DNA of 64,000 nt from Vandiemenella viatica. Lineage: Eukaryota; Arthropoda; Insecta; Orthoptera; Morabidae. The position numbers were made by a program, and so were the translations under genes. Shown one piece after another: positions 1 through 10,656 of this stretch. The first letter of the stretch is position 1. Every line of letters starts with the position of its first letter. The DNA lies in the NCBI GenBank assembly GCA_031002005.1, contig CM061919.1, positions 223,508,739-223,572,738 of the forward strand, in the 5' to 3' direction. The notes under the pieces are model-generated. The model did not search any database, had not been told where the DNA came from, and was given only the letters and a program-made list of their open reading frames with translations.

Positions 1-29
1 TAACAAAACAATGTCTGCAAAAAATTCTG

Positions 30-105
30 GCTGTAGTGGGACTCGAACAGGGGACACCGAATTTTTATACGCAAAAGCCTCAACCATTTACAATGAACCA
101 TCAGA
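30..105 (-). mobile_element. tRNA-like SINE head, minus strand
   Basis: Read on the minus strand, this segment has a Pol III box B-like GTTCGAGTCC (complement of 39-48) and an A-box-like segment around 81-103, with tRNA-like spacing. The rest does not fold as an intact tRNA, so a tRNA-derived SINE head or tRNA relic is the best reading. The body of the element is not recognisable. Confidence 0.4.
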
Positions 106-167
106 GAAATCTCATCTACAAGACACAAAACAACACACTATTCTTTACAACGTTCATCGTTAGAGTT

Positions 168-290
168 CGGATCTTTATGACAAAAAAAAAAAAAAAAAAA
201 AAAAGAGTAGAGAAATATGCGAGCAAATATTACCTTAAAAACGGGTAAATATGACCTAAAATTACAAAATATGACCAAACATTTAAATTT
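168..290. repeat. TATGACC-rich dispersed repeat, copy 1
   Basis: A poly(A) run (182-204) is followed by sequence with repeated AAATATGACC-type motifs. The same order of motifs (AGAAATATG, CAAATATGACCTTAAAAA, GGGTAAA, AAAATATGACCAAA) recurs at 33675-33800. Clustered short motifs like this are common in the subterminal regions of hAT elements, but no ends or TSD were found here, so the class is unknown. Confidence 0.5.
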
Positions 291-655
291 ACTATACATC
301 AAAACATGCTCAATTACACATCATTTATTTTATATAGTAGTGTCGCTTTCATGTAGACATCATAATTTATTTCCGTGCACTCGCTACACCATTGGAAAAT
401 TAAATTTTAAATCATTTTATTGAAGTCACTTTAATTTCACATAATTAACATAAAAGAACTTTTTCATCTGTAACAAAATACTGTTCTCCAAATTCTCGTT
501 CGTAACTGTAACTTCGCACTTTCGAAAATTTTGTTTTCGTCATGATGATACTCACTGATCCACTGCAGATTTAACACTGACTGAGGATTATTTTCAAAGG
601 TGTTTGAGCGAGACATTGATTGACGCGGCTCGACACAGGCATGCTGCTGCTGTCT
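291..655. other. Unassigned AT-rich DNA
   Basis: AT-rich sequence with no open frame that resembles a protein and no repeat structure I can recognise. Confidence 0.5.
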
Positions 656-850
656 TGTCGAGATTAAAAGACGGGCGGGTTCGAATCCCCATACCGCCAT
701 CCAGATTTCGGCTTTCCATGGTTTTCCCCACATCACTCCAGGCGAATACCAGGATGGTTCCTTCAAAAAGGCCATTGTCGTATTCCTTCCTGTTCTTGCC
801 CCCAGTCCTTTCTGCCTCTAATGACATCGACGCCGACAAGGCGTAAAACC
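656..850 (+). mobile_element. tRNA-derived SINE (family S1), 5' end replaced
   Basis: From the box B region (GGTTCGAATCCCC) onward this matches the main SINE family of the window: a CCATCCAGATTT block, TTTCCATGGTTTTCCC, the ATCACTCCAGG block, GGTTCCTTCAAAAAGGCC, and the tail CTCTAATGACATCGACG...AAGGCGTAAAACC. The upstream box A part is not recognisable, so the copy is 5'-truncated or diverged. Confidence 0.8.
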
Positions 851-1204
851 AGAAGCGAGTAGTAGGATACAACCAACCTTCGCGTTTGGGACTATACGTA
901 CAAAGTAATCCGCACCAGTAACTGGGGATTGTGTTCTTACCGTGATACGCGAAATGGAATTTCGTAATGCATTTTTTTAGGCTTATGGATTTATGTGCCA
1001 TTTTCTTAATAACGGAATTATTCGTTTGTATTAAATGAAATTTGCTTGAACAGTCCCGAATTTTCGCGCTTGTTACCACAGTTTTGGTAGAATAACTTAA
1101 CTAAATAATGATTCTAGCAGTATTAAATATTTTCTTTGAAGCTTTTGGAAAAGCTAAATTTTTGTTGATATAATCGCTGTCACTCAGAAAAATAGAATTG
1201 ACTA
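851..1204. other. Unassigned DNA
   Basis: No coding or repeat signature recognised. Confidence 0.4.
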
Positions 1205-1661
1205 AATTTTAAAAGTGGAGACAAGAATAGCCAGAACATGCATTAATAAAAAAATATAAAAAAGAGGGGCAATGGCGGGTAATGGCAAATGAGGTGGTGT
1301 ATGGAAAACTGGAGCTCATCACGGATACTATACGTATGAAGAGAATTTCTTTCCTTCGTCACATCATGAGGACACCAAGAACCAGATTAACGAGAAGAAT
1401 AATAAAAAAAACTTGATGCAACAGACAGGATGGAACAAGGAAGTTAGAGAATATATGGAAGAACTAGATATAACTCTGGATGATCTGCAGAACATAACAT
1501 TAGTTACACAGATGAGGAAAGACAAAGAAGAGCACAACGAATGAAAAGATACTGGGCGATTCAGAAAGAACGGAGCATGGACATGCCTATGAAGATGGCC
1601 AGAAAATAATTAACTAAAGTGGTCCAATGAGGCTGTAAAAACCTAGTAATAATAATAATAG
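1205..1661 (+). mobile_element. RTE-like LINE 3' end with (TAA)n tail
   Basis: Conceptual translation across frames gives the C-terminal part typical of RTE-like endonuclease/reverse transcriptase proteins: NEVVYGKLELITDTIRMKR, then FLRHIMRTPRTRLTRRII, and near the end an ERMKRYWAIQKERS-like stretch. It ends with GTCCAATGAGGC and a short (TAA)n run at 1645-1661, the kind of 3' end seen in such LINEs. Several stops and frameshifts show it is a dead, 5'-truncated copy. Confidence 0.7.
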
Positions 1662-1779
1662 TTGTTAAAGAAGTTTCCGAAATGGAATGAAATAGTTATC
1701 TTAAAAAAAAGGTTGTTATATGTCCAGTAGTTGTTTGTTTGAACGCCGGGGAATATCGCATGATTACTCCGCGTCACTG

Positions 1780-2150
1780 TCGTCCTGAACGGCTGGGTTC
1801 GATTCCCGAATTGTTGTGGCGTTGGCAGGTCTGAAATGGGACGCACTCGGACGGGAGTGGCGTTTTAGTTTAGTGCAGCCATTTCCAGGCGCGCGAATTT
1901 GCAGCGCTCATTTGGTCGGATGGGCGCGCCGCGGATTATTATCGATTGTCGCTCTCGAAGCGTTGACAGTGGCGATTATCGCTCGGTCGCTCTCGCGCCT
2001 GTCATGGCGGCGCTTTGTCTTCCCGCCGGAGGCAGGTTCGCGTTTACATATCTTTGGCGCTGCCACTGAATCTAGCGGTTGTGGCATGTGGCGCTCAGTG
2101 ATATTAGAAAGACAGGAGTCTGGTCCGAATAAAGCGTTGTGTTAAAATTG
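1780..2150. other. GC-rich, CpG-rich block
   Basis: GC- and CpG-rich island against an AT-rich background. It opens with a box B-like GGTTCGATTCC (around 1798) and contains two imperfect copies of a GATTNTCGCTC...TCGCTCTCG motif (about 1943-2000). A 109-codon frame (1816-2145) is open but its protein resembles nothing I know. It could be the 5' region of a retroelement, a promoter-like CpG island or a SINE-derived block. Confidence 0.35.
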
Positions 2151-3060
2151 CGGTTAAGGAAAGGACTACAGAGTGCTTTAAAATATGAAGTGTTGCATTT
2201 TGTGAAGCTCAATCTTGGAATTTGAAGGGAGGCAGCTGGATAATAATGATATCTGCACCTGTGGTTGAATGAAAGCTGTTAGATCGGCGGAGAGATTGAA
2301 AACTAAAGTAATGCTGAATTATGTTCGAGAGCAAAGAGTATTCTTGAAACCAGTAATAATCAGGAAGAATATAACGGATTTGCCTCACAGACGAAGGTGA
2401 TGATATTCCGCAGAGATTGGGTGATACAAAAAGCTATATAAAACGCGGAGAGTTGTCGCATAAGACGATGAAGAGTAGCTGAATATAGGAAGTGATATTC
2501 TGACATAGTATGACATGTTTTAAGGAAAAGTGCCGTAACATATACACACCGAATAGATTACGCAATTATACAGTTGATCTTTGTATTCAGATAACCAGAA
2601 ATAATTCTCCAAAAACGTGGATTGACCTATTTGTATTGCTTCTGATTTTAGCTTCAGTCGGTTAATTCTTTCGCTATTTTTTTTTTTTTAACTGTCAAAT
2701 CTCATTACATGGAGGGATGTTACATAGCACTATACACAGAATCCAAACTAAAAGTGAATCGCTTGCTTCTGTTTGGAGAACGGGTAGCACGTTCAATAAA
2801 TACGCGAGAATTTCTACTGTTGACTTAAGGAATCTTAAGTTTATTGATGTATAATATATGTTAAAAACTATTGTCAATCTGTCACACATGGCGTGTGTTT
2901 GTGTCCTGCCATTGCTAGGAGTTGGTGAGATAAGTTGTTGAATTTAGTCCCAACTTTCAAATTCGAACTCAATGAAACGTTAGACAAAGTAATTTATGGT
3001 GAACAACGTTGAGCTCAGTGGGTTAAATCTATTTATTTGAGTGTGCAATATAAAATAGTA
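2151..3060. other. Unassigned AT-rich DNA
   Basis: No gene or repeat recognised; a short poly(T) occurs near 2679-2690. Confidence 0.4.
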
Positions 3061-3130
3061 TCCTAGCTCTGGTTGTCACTGCGGTAACACCAGACCTGAA
3101 GATGGTGGCAGAGCTAGCCGCCGAAACTTC
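3061..3130 (+). repeat. Structured repeat with CTGAAGA...GAAAC core
   Basis: A 9-bp inverted repeat (CTAGCTCTG at about 3063-3071 and CAGAGCTAG at about 3109-3117) encloses CTGAAGA (3096-3102). GGTGGC and GCCGCC could alternatively pair just before GAAAC (3123-3127). The order CTGANGA, stem, GAAA is the core of a hammerhead ribozyme. No convincing stem I or cleavage triplet was found, so the ribozyme reading is only a hypothesis. Confidence 0.35.
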
Positions 3131-3200
3131 ATCTTTCTTCAACACGATCCGGCGGAGAACCCGTGAAGATTATATTTCAGCACCAGAAAATTCATCAGGA

Positions 3201-3533
3201 AGGGTGAATCCATTAATGACGTGAGGTGAAATTAGGGGAGGGGGGCGACGAAATCTCACGAAACCTCACCAAGGGAATTCTAGTCGAATTGCAGAGCTAA
3301 AGAAAGGTCTACAATTGACGCAAAATTCGATTTTAGGGGGGGTATTTTGGACCTAAAACCTACCTTAGGAGGGTGGGAGGTATAACCGCCCTTCCGGGCA
3401 TGAGACCTAAAAAAAAAGTTACGAGGTCGATTGCTTGGGAGGGGTCTCCCTCAAAATCTCACGTCATTTTAGAGGGGAGGGGGGGAGATCCAGAATTCCG
3501 GAAATACACCTCACGTCATTAATGGACGCTCCC
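3201..3533. mobile_element. G-rich TIR element (family H1), about 330 bp
   Basis: The left end reads CCATTAATGACGTGAGGTG and the right end is its near-complement CACCTCACGTCATTAATGG followed by ACGCTCCC. The interior carries G-rich runs and CTCACG motifs shared with the copies at 25282, 26097, 37362 and 38457. It is non-coding and so non-autonomous. The better preserved copies have a TAA TSD, which suggests a PIF/Harbinger-like superfamily. Confidence 0.8.
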
Positions 3534-3699
3534 TAATAGGATATTACTCAAATCGTAAGAACCGACGTTACTGACGTATTAAAGTGTGATGAGCATTTCT
3601 TCTTTAGGAAAAAGATATTAATGACCTTGTGAGATTCGTAGATCTCGAACAAAATACAATCAATGTGATGAGTTCTTCACGGGTGTACCGTGGACTGTG

Positions 3700-3760
3700 T
3701 TGTGAAATCACAATATTTCGACGTCTAGCCCCGCAGTCTTCCTCAGGTGCGAAAAAAACT
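3700..3760 (-). repeat. CTGAGGA...GAAAT structured repeat, minus strand
   Basis: On the minus strand CTGAGGA (complement of 3740-3746) is followed by a GAC...GTC-flanked loop and CGAAAT (complement of 3715-3720). It is similar in layout to the segment at 3061-3130. This is a diffuse motif, not a proven ribozyme. Confidence 0.25.
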
Positions 3761-4420
3761 TATCTCTCTGCTGATCAACAGAAGAGTCTCCGTTCTTGCA
3801 TACAATCGATGTACTTGGATTTATCTTTTCCTTAAGTCCCAGAGCACCTTGTTTGTATCCATATCTGTAGCATCTTACCGGTTTTAATTTAAATTCTGAT
3901 TCGCGCAACCCGAAATAGAATAGTCATCCTTCCAAGATTTAGTAGTTAGACTTATTTATCTCTCAATTGCTTTAGTCTGCCTTTGACAATAAACAGCGTA
4001 TTATTCTACAGCTGTCCAAAACAATACATAACTCATAAACTTCCATATAACACTCTTTACAATATAAACATAATACAGCCGTTCTCACAACATTAATTGC
4101 CGATTCGTGGTGTCTTATAGTGTGCTTCTTATTTAGCTCAATCTCTCGCAATGTGAAAACTTCTCTATCATCCATCTTGTCTTGCCTTGATTCTGCTCAT
4201 CTCTTTACTTCTTGAGTCTGTCGATCTATATTTCTCTCGTCATTCTGTATAGTAGTGGCTTTTCTCAAATATACATTTATATTAATAATCATTATTATTC
4301 GTATTGTTATATTACATTAACTATATTACCAACATAGTATTATTTTATCCATAATTAAAAATAGGCGTGTTACACCCTTCTAATGAATACCTGGTTTCGC
4401 CAATGTTGATCGCAAGGAAG
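3761..4420. other. Unassigned AT-rich DNA
   Basis: No supported gene or repeat. The short open frames here do not look like proteins. Confidence 0.4.
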
Positions 4421-4422
4421 TA

Positions 4423-5282
4423 CTACAGGGCGTTCGCCGGAAAACGCTACCCTCCCAGTCTGTTGCCGTCGGCAACTTGCTCGGTCAGTCGTGCCAGCAG
4501 TTTCCACCACACGGGACCGTGAATCACCGCACTGTTTAACACCTCCGCTGCCCCAACAGTGCAGTGCAGTGACCCTTACATTGTTAAGAACGGTTTCTTT
4601 GCATTGTAGATAGTTTGTGACTTCAGTCTCTTATTAATCAGTGTTGTGAATAAACGTTTCTTTGCGGTTTGGCTGGTTTGGGGCTTCATACTCTTATTAA
4701 TCTGTACCGTGTTTGAGTGTGAGTAAAATTATGGTACGTTACAGTTTGCAACAAAGAATATTTCTCTACGATACATATGTGAAGAAGAAGTCGTTTAAAA
4801 AGTGTCGCAGTAAATTTCGTCGCGAATTTCCTGGCGCTTTACTGCCAGCTAAATCAACAATTCTGCGTCTGGTTAAAAAAGTAAGAGAAACGGGTTCATT
4901 TTTTAACAAAAAGAGACTGTCGGTCAACCGTATTCTCACAGAGGAGAAAATTGACGATATCTCTTTTCGACTAGAACAGTCACCCAAAAAATCATTAAGT
5001 CAGTTAGGGCAGCGTGTGTCTCGAAATATGTTCAGAAGATGTGAAATGTGCATTACACAAGAGGGTCAACACTTCCAGCATCTTTTATAAGGTAAGCTAA
5101 TGAATTATGTCACATTTAAATGCTTAGCACACAAGTTTATGAAGTTTATGAAGCGTAATTATTATGAAATAGTCCGCGGCCGACGGTCGAACAATGCCGG
5201 AAACTGAGCGCTCGCTCGCCGGGAGCAGTTTCTTCCTTGTAGCGCTAACAGTGGGTTGCGTTTCCCGGCGAACGCCCTGTAG
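4423..5282 (+). mobile_element. Tc1/mariner-like transposon, internally deleted (860 bp)
   Basis: Terminal inverted repeats begin CTACAGGGCGTTCGCCGG at 4423 and end with the complement CCGGCGAACGCCCTGTAG at 5282. They are flanked by the dinucleotide TA on both sides (4421-4422 and 5283-5284), as expected for the IS630/Tc1/mariner superfamily. The element encodes one short ORF (4731-5090) and lacks the DDE catalytic region, so it could move only with a transposase supplied in trans. Confidence 0.85.
4731..5090 (+). CDS. DUF4817-like HTH transposase remnant
   Basis: The protein opens MVRYSLQQRIFLYDTYVKK and has KKCRSKFRREFPG, then STILRLVKKVRETGS, then LTEEKIDDISFRLEQSPKKS. This layout is known from the N-terminal helix-turn-helix (DUF4817) region of insect mariner-like transposases. 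I place the start at the second Met (4731), because family members begin MV-Y; the frame is open from 4713. After about residue 100 it runs directly into NMFRRCEMCITQEGQHFQHLL and stop, which resembles the extreme C-terminus of such transposases. It therefore looks like an in-frame fusion of N- and C-termini with the catalytic middle deleted. It lies inside TIRs with a TA TSD. Confidence 0.75.
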   Translation: MVRYSLQQRIFLYDTYVKKKSFKKCRSKFRREFPGALLPAKSTILRLVKKVRETGSFFNKKRLSVNRILTEEKIDDISFRLEQSPKKSLSQLGQRVSRNMFRRCEMCITQEGQHFQHLL

Positions 5283-5284
5283 TA

Positions 5285-6165
5285 GTTAAGATAAAAGAAG
5301 AGAGACGGCAGCAGAAGTTAGTTCCATAAAATTAGAGGTACGGAATTAAAAAAGGAATCATGTAAACCGAACGATATATAGAATAGCTTACAAAGAAATG
5401 AACCCTGGACTTTTTTGTCTAAGGGAGCTAAGGGAGGAAGCACCCAACATCCATATAGCTCAATTTAACTGTGATTTTGTGGTTTAGTAATTTACTGTGG
5501 TTGACTTGGTATGGAAGGAAATTTAAGCTCTGCCTTAAGCACATGTTTTAAGGAGTTAAGTAATGCGTTGTAGTTGGAGTACTGAGTGTAACTGTTCGCC
5601 GGTCGTTTGAGGTTACAGCTTTCTCTGACCTCTGCTCGCTCCTCGATTATGCAAGAAGTGCTCCGGCGAGAGGAAGATCGGACGAGCGATCGATGGCATG
5701 ACCGCCGCCGGCTGCGGTCATAACTGGCTCGCCCGGCGACGGGGCATCTCTCTGTCGCAAAATTACACTTTCCACTCCGATACAATCTCCAGAGCTCAGC
5801 ACGACAGCTGTGGAACGGATTTCCGCCATTATTCTAACAAGCACTTAACTTCGGTTACTGTAGCCTACTCCTCGGTAAAAAATAAATCTCCTGTGCCCTG
5901 TATAACCTGGTGATAATGCCTGGACTAGCCCCCTGGTAACTCTACTAAATAAATGGGAGCTACAGTTTTCTTGGAATCAAAACTGTGAAGTGTACAGTAG
6001 ATAAAGCTAATAATAGTTTAAGAGCTCCTAAAATTTCCTGCTGATACAGAAATGCTCAGTCGAGCTCAATTAATTTCCATTTAGGCACCTAACAAACCAC
6101 TAACTTTCTTTTTCGTAATAAATATCATAAACTAGATTACACCATAAATGCTGAAGTGCTTCGCG
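5285..6165. other. Unassigned DNA with a GC-rich patch
   Basis: No gene recognised. A GC-rich patch at about 5590-5840 contains a small inverted repeat (ATGACCGC...GCGGTCAT, about 5698-5722) and short overlapping open frames on both strands with no family resemblance. Confidence 0.35.
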
Positions 6166-6169
6166 AAAA

Positions 6170-6412
6170 AAAGGAGACTTTAAATACTGACCACTGTAAA
6201 AACAAGGAACGTACAGTACCTTGGTCACATTATGAGAAACAACCGCTCCGACTCCCACAGTCTATAAAATACCAGGAAAGAGAAGGGCTGGCAGGAGAAG
6301 AACTTCCTGGCTAAAAAATCTGGACATAGGAGACACTCCGAGCGTCAACTGACAGAAATGAGCCAAGATGGTTGCCCACATCCGGAAGGAATAGGGATTT
6401 AGAGAAGAAGAA
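6170..6412 (+). mobile_element. LINE 3' end fragment (same family as 45465-45898)
   Basis: Translation gives the C-terminal block TRNVQYLGHIMRNN, then a GWQEKNFLAKKSGH-like segment, then an M-DGCPHPEGIGI-like end. It corresponds to the YLGHIMRNSSRYELLQ and RRTSWLKNLRTW blocks of the antisense LINE at 45.5-45.9 kb. Stops and frameshifts mark it as a dead 5'-truncated copy. Confidence 0.65.
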
Positions 6413-8524
6413 TATATGTCAGTCTGTACATTGAAACAGTTTCGATGATTTTTCGACAGAACTTCCGTATTTTTTGGTATTTAGTGCAGGAATAAAATCG
6501 CTGGTCTTTACACTTGCAGTCAGAATTCCGAACTGGGTCCAGTCAATACATCTGCGTAGTCAGAAGCAGTTTATCATGTACTTTGAATTTATATCAGTAA
6601 ACTCGTGAGAAAGCCTCTAAAAAATAGACGTTTGCTTACAATATTTAATGTCAGAATGATCATCTTGAATGTTTTGTTTGTCATTTTCAGTGACTGATAC
6701 AAAAATATTTTTAATTCGTGAAAAGGCTACTTAGACCGTTTGGCAAGTATAATCCAGTTCTTTGATTCATTTGTCCCCGATACGTAATTGGAAAAGAAAC
6801 TTTAGGTGGGGAATCCAGATAGATTATTCCGTTAACTTAAATTTAAAACAATCGGTTTTTCAACTACTGTTAACCCATGAAACTGCCGCCACCACTTATG
6901 TGCTCTGCGGGTTGCGTCTCACACAGGCAGGCGCTGCAGTAAGGTGAACTGTGTACCGACCAGCCGTTGACCGATTTTTAACATAAATATTAAACAAACA
7001 GTGTGTGTTGACATAAACTGAATATACAATCTCAGAACTCGGTCAAAATATTCTATCCACTAATACCCTTTTTTTTTTTATCGTTGTACACTTTGTGCTA
7101 GTCCCGAAAAAGGGATGTTCATGTATAGAATAGTTACAAGTCACATTTTCATATTTCTTATAAGGATATGAAATACTACCACTATCTACAAACAACTGCT
7201 ACTGTTCAGAGAGACAAGAAATCTATCCTAAAATTCGGAGTGCATCCAGTAAAAAAATTTCATACATAAGTGCTGTTTATAGTCTTTGAGGGTCAGATAA
7301 ATATAGTTGTTTTGTTATAATTGTAATCAGTATCAAAAGTATTTCGCGTGAGCTGTTTAGAAAGAACTCAAACAAACTATAAGGTTGTAACTGAAAAATT
7401 CGAAATGTGTTGACAGAATAAAATATAAATTAATCGAATGAATAAAATGAAAGATTTCGGAAAGAATGGATTCTTTGAAAGAATACCACAAATATAACAT
7501 CTAAATAGATATATATGTGATTGATTCTACGATTAACCTTAAGACTGAAGAGAAGGCTTGTGAAGGAAGATAAGGATTACACAATATTTCTTCGTATATT
7601 GAAATATATTGGCTGTCATGGGATGAAGAGATTTGTATAGTATGGAAAATTACATCGAAGTACTGCAGATAGTTGTTAGAAAGACGAAGACTTATTCTTT
7701 TTGCTAATAAGAACCTTTCGATCCTAAAGCGAACGCAACTTACTATCGAATTCTGTAAAAGTTGATTTCTCCGAAACGGTTAAAAAGTCGATCGTAATCG
7801 TGATTCACGAAAAATTACAATAGAAGCACTGAGCTGTTTTGCTCCGCGCTTGTTGTAGGTTAGGAGGGCAGAATTTAGCGTCTACGCGATTCTGGCTCCC
7901 GTTGGCTCTTGGCTTTGTAACAGAGCAGATTGCTTTGGAGAGATCAGCCTGTAAAAACCCGCGTGTTTGTAATCCGCCAGTCCTCTGTTTTCGCAGCTGA
8001 GGTAGTTTACACAAGCGTGGCCCAGTCATGATGACGTCATACCCTAACTCTCACACAGAGGTGCTCTGTGTCAGCTTTTTCTCTTTATTTTACCAAATAA
8101 ATTGTACTTAACCTTTTTAAACTTCAATTCCTTATCTTAATCATAAATTAGGTGACTACATACTTGCGGCAATTATCATCTTCTAACTCTACATTTGCTT
8201 TAATGGGATTAAATTAACGTGGCAGCATTCCTGTTGGTGTTTTTTCTTATATTTACTGAACTAGCATTCCAGTAGTTGGATACAATACAGAATAATAACT
8301 TAAACTGAGTTTTTGTGATAAGAATTGAAAATAATCATCCTTTATTCGTTGGCTGATAGTGAATGATAAGAGAACCTTCCCGACAGTAAACCGTCGTATG
8401 AGACAGATGGGTCTCTGGAAAAGAACGTTAGTCACGCATGGTTCAGCGACAAACTCTTCCAAACGAACATCCTAAAGTTTAATCTTGCGGCGTTCTACTA
8501 GTTGTTTGATTAATGTTATAAAGG
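6413..8524. other. Unassigned AT-rich DNA
   Basis: No supported gene. Within it, 8031-8040 is the palindrome ATGACGTCAT, a perfect CRE/ATF-type site, inside a slightly GC-richer patch (7820-8060). No transcript evidence is visible. Confidence 0.35.
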
Positions 8525-8652
8525 TGTCACAAACAATGATATCAATAACTTCGATTCTATTTTAAATCATTTGCTTGTACTGTAAACAATTTAAAATCGG
8601 TATAAGGGAAAAAGTACGTAGGTGGGGAAATTACATTCAAAGAATTTAAGAC
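8525..8652 (+). repeat. Direct repeat, copy 1 (about 130 bp)
   Basis: Starts TGTCACAAACAATGATATCA and ends CATTCAAAGAATTTAAGAC. The second copy is at 9089-9220 in the same orientation, very similar except for a few substitutions and one short indel (TATAAGG versus GGCTATAAGG). Family unknown. Confidence 0.85.
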
Positions 8653-9088
8653 AGGGAAAATGAGCCTGTAGGGAAATGGCCATCGCAGCATGCGCTCCAT
8701 CGCTATTAAATTAAATAATTACATCGTCTTTAGTGTCTTATAATGATTATAAACTAGGACAGTTATCTATCAGACTAATAATCACAACCAGATAAGTACG
8801 TCTTTAGACTTCAGAACTAATTATACATTTTAAATTCTCTTAACTACTATAACATGTGAAAATAAACAAAATACATTGTAACAATAGAATTTAACGGATT
8901 TATTTTGAAAATTCCACCTTAACTATTTTTTTTAACTTTTTCAGCAGCTTCAATTATATTTTTCTTTAATCAGTCTCCTGACTGGGTCGATGCAAGCTTA
9001 CCTTTTCGTCTTAGCAAACAGCTACGTGCTCAGTTATCTGCTTGATATTTTCCAATCTTTCTCTTCGTCTACAGTTGATTCGTTCGTT

Positions 9089-9220
9089 TGTCACAAACAA
9101 TGATATCAATATCTTCAATTATGTTTTACATCACTTGCTTGCACTGTAAACAATTTAAAATCGGTAGGCTATAAGGAAAAAGTACGTAGGTGGGGAAATT
9201 ACATTCAAAGAATTTAAGAC
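9089..9220 (+). repeat. Direct repeat, copy 2 (about 130 bp)
   Basis: Second copy of the 8525-8652 unit. The interval between copies (8653-9088) contains CTGACTGGGTCGATGC, of a kind seen in antisense LINE 3' regions. The layout fits either a local duplication or two insertions of one short element. Confidence 0.85.
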
Positions 9221-9487
9221 GTGCGTTAAATCTGAAACTCCATCCTGTATCTTGTTTCTGTTAGACTTCTCAACAAACTTTCGTCCTCGCCCATCATTAG
9301 CAAAACACGCTGGTTTCATACATCAGTTTCTACCATCTTTGTACAGAACTTCATTTATAATTCTTTTAAGGTTTATATCCAGCGATTCGTATGAAAAATG
9401 TGTACGCTGAGCTTTAGTAACACTCAGTGTAACTACTCTGAGAACAAGGATAAATTCTATTCTGTTTTTTTTTTATTTCTTTTTTTT
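9221..9487. other. Unassigned DNA
   Basis: No gene or repeat recognised. Confidence 0.3.
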
Positions 9488-9488
9488 A

Positions 9489-9690
9489 CCGAGTATGGTG
9501 GTGTAACGGTTAGCGTTTTGGCCTCGCATTCGGGAGGACGGCGGTTCGAATCACCGTCAGGGCATCCAGATTTGGGCTTTCCATAGTTTCCCCAAATCAC
9601 TCCAGGTGAATGCCGGGATGCTTCCTTCAATAGGCCATGGCCGAATTCCTTCCCATTTCTTGCCCACCATCCTTTCCCGTCCTCCTTTTC
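9489..9690 (+). mobile_element. SINE (family S1), 3' tail lost
   Basis: The tRNA-related head CCGAGTATGGTGGTGTAACGG (box A) and GGCGGTTCGAATCACC (box B) are followed by the family body: GCATCCAGATTTGGG, AATCACTCCAGGTGAATGCC, CTTCCTTCAATAGGCCATGG and CCTTTCCCGTC. The CGACGAGGCGTAAAGCC tail is missing. Confidence 0.9.
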
Positions 9691-9990
9691 CTGATTGGTT
9701 TTTCTTCGGACAGATCGTTTCCTTCCACAATTTTTCCTCTCAATAATTTCCTGGCCTCGATGCCTTACACCTTGATTCCACATCTTTTCAGATCCTGATG
9801 GACCTCTTTCATGCATAGAACTTGAGTCCGTTAGTAAGTTCCTAATTAATATTACATTTTCGGCGATCCATGCGCTTTTCCTTTCTGTGTAATACCGTTA
9901 TGTTGCATCTTCCGCACGCAAGTGCGCATCCTAGTTTAGAAATTGCCGATCTACAGCGATATATAAGTATTTGTTTACGTTTCTTTGCAG

Positions 9991-10228
9991 CGAGCGTGGT
10001 GGGTGAGCGGTAACGCTCTGGTCTCGCAATAGGGAGGACGCAGAATCGAATCCCCATCCGGACATTCAGATTTTGGTTTTCCATGGTTTCCCCAAATCAC
10101 GCCAGGCTAATGCCGGGATGGTTCCTTCAAAATGCCATTGCCTAATTCCTTGGCTTTCCTTGCCCACAGTCCTTCCTCGCTATTAATCACCTCGACATCG
10201 ACGAGGCGTAAAGCCGTATGTAAAAAAA
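9991..10228 (+). mobile_element. SINE (family S1), near complete
   Basis: Head CGAGCGTGGTGGGTGAGCGG with box A, box B-like AATCGAATCCCC, body blocks as in the family, tail ATCACCTCGACATCGACGAG then GCGTAAAGCC, and a short A-rich end. Non-coding, Pol III type; mobilised by a LINE reverse transcriptase in trans. Confidence 0.9.
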
Positions 10229-10495
10229 TGTGTCATTTATTTTTCTCCTCATTTTTTCCAGTCTGAGAACACTTCCTTATGGAGGATCACTTTAGTGCTG
10301 CAAACAGCCAAGTGTCTGGGAGATAAGGTGGGTGGTAGATGGGTTCACAGTTACGGACGTCTCGGATGGTTTGCCAAACGAAAGCACCGACCGGTTAGAC
10401 GTAGATACCATTTCAGCCTGGTGAATAGTTAACTAGTGAGAGATTAGCGACTGTTGTGAAGGCCTTGGCTCTCCTCTTACGTACCACATGTGTAG
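10229..10495. other. Unassigned DNA
   Basis: No repeat recognised. It lies just upstream of the candidate exon. Confidence 0.3.
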
Positions 10496-10656
10496 CAGCT
10501 GCCAGCAGACCGTGCTACACTTCCTAATTGGAAAGTCTTCTCGGGTGACGCCGAGGTGCTCGTGTGTCCGCTGCCTGCTCGCGTTACCTCCCCTCCAGAT
10601 CTGCTCAACTTCACCGCAAATCCCACGTTGTCACATGTCCGCGACGATCCACACTG
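10496..10656 (+). other. Possible internal exon (low confidence)
   Basis: A stop-free 161-nt segment lies between a pyrimidine-containing stretch ending in AG (10494-10495) and a GTAAAA donor-like site (10657). One frame reads LPADRATLPNWKVFSGDAEV, continues through PLPARVTSPPDLLNFTANPT and ends LSHVRDDPH. It has protein-like composition and is unlike the surrounding repeat debris. I recognise no family, and a stop-free run of this length can occur by chance. Confidence 0.2.

Noticed and set aside
1816..2145. 109-codon frame as a protein-coding gene
   Set aside because: Sits in a CpG-rich block, where stops are rare by composition; the peptide shows no family features.
8525..9220. LTR retrotransposon
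   Set aside because: The paired 130-bp repeats lack clear TG...CA ends, a primer-binding site, a polypurine tract and a coding interior; kept only as a direct repeat.
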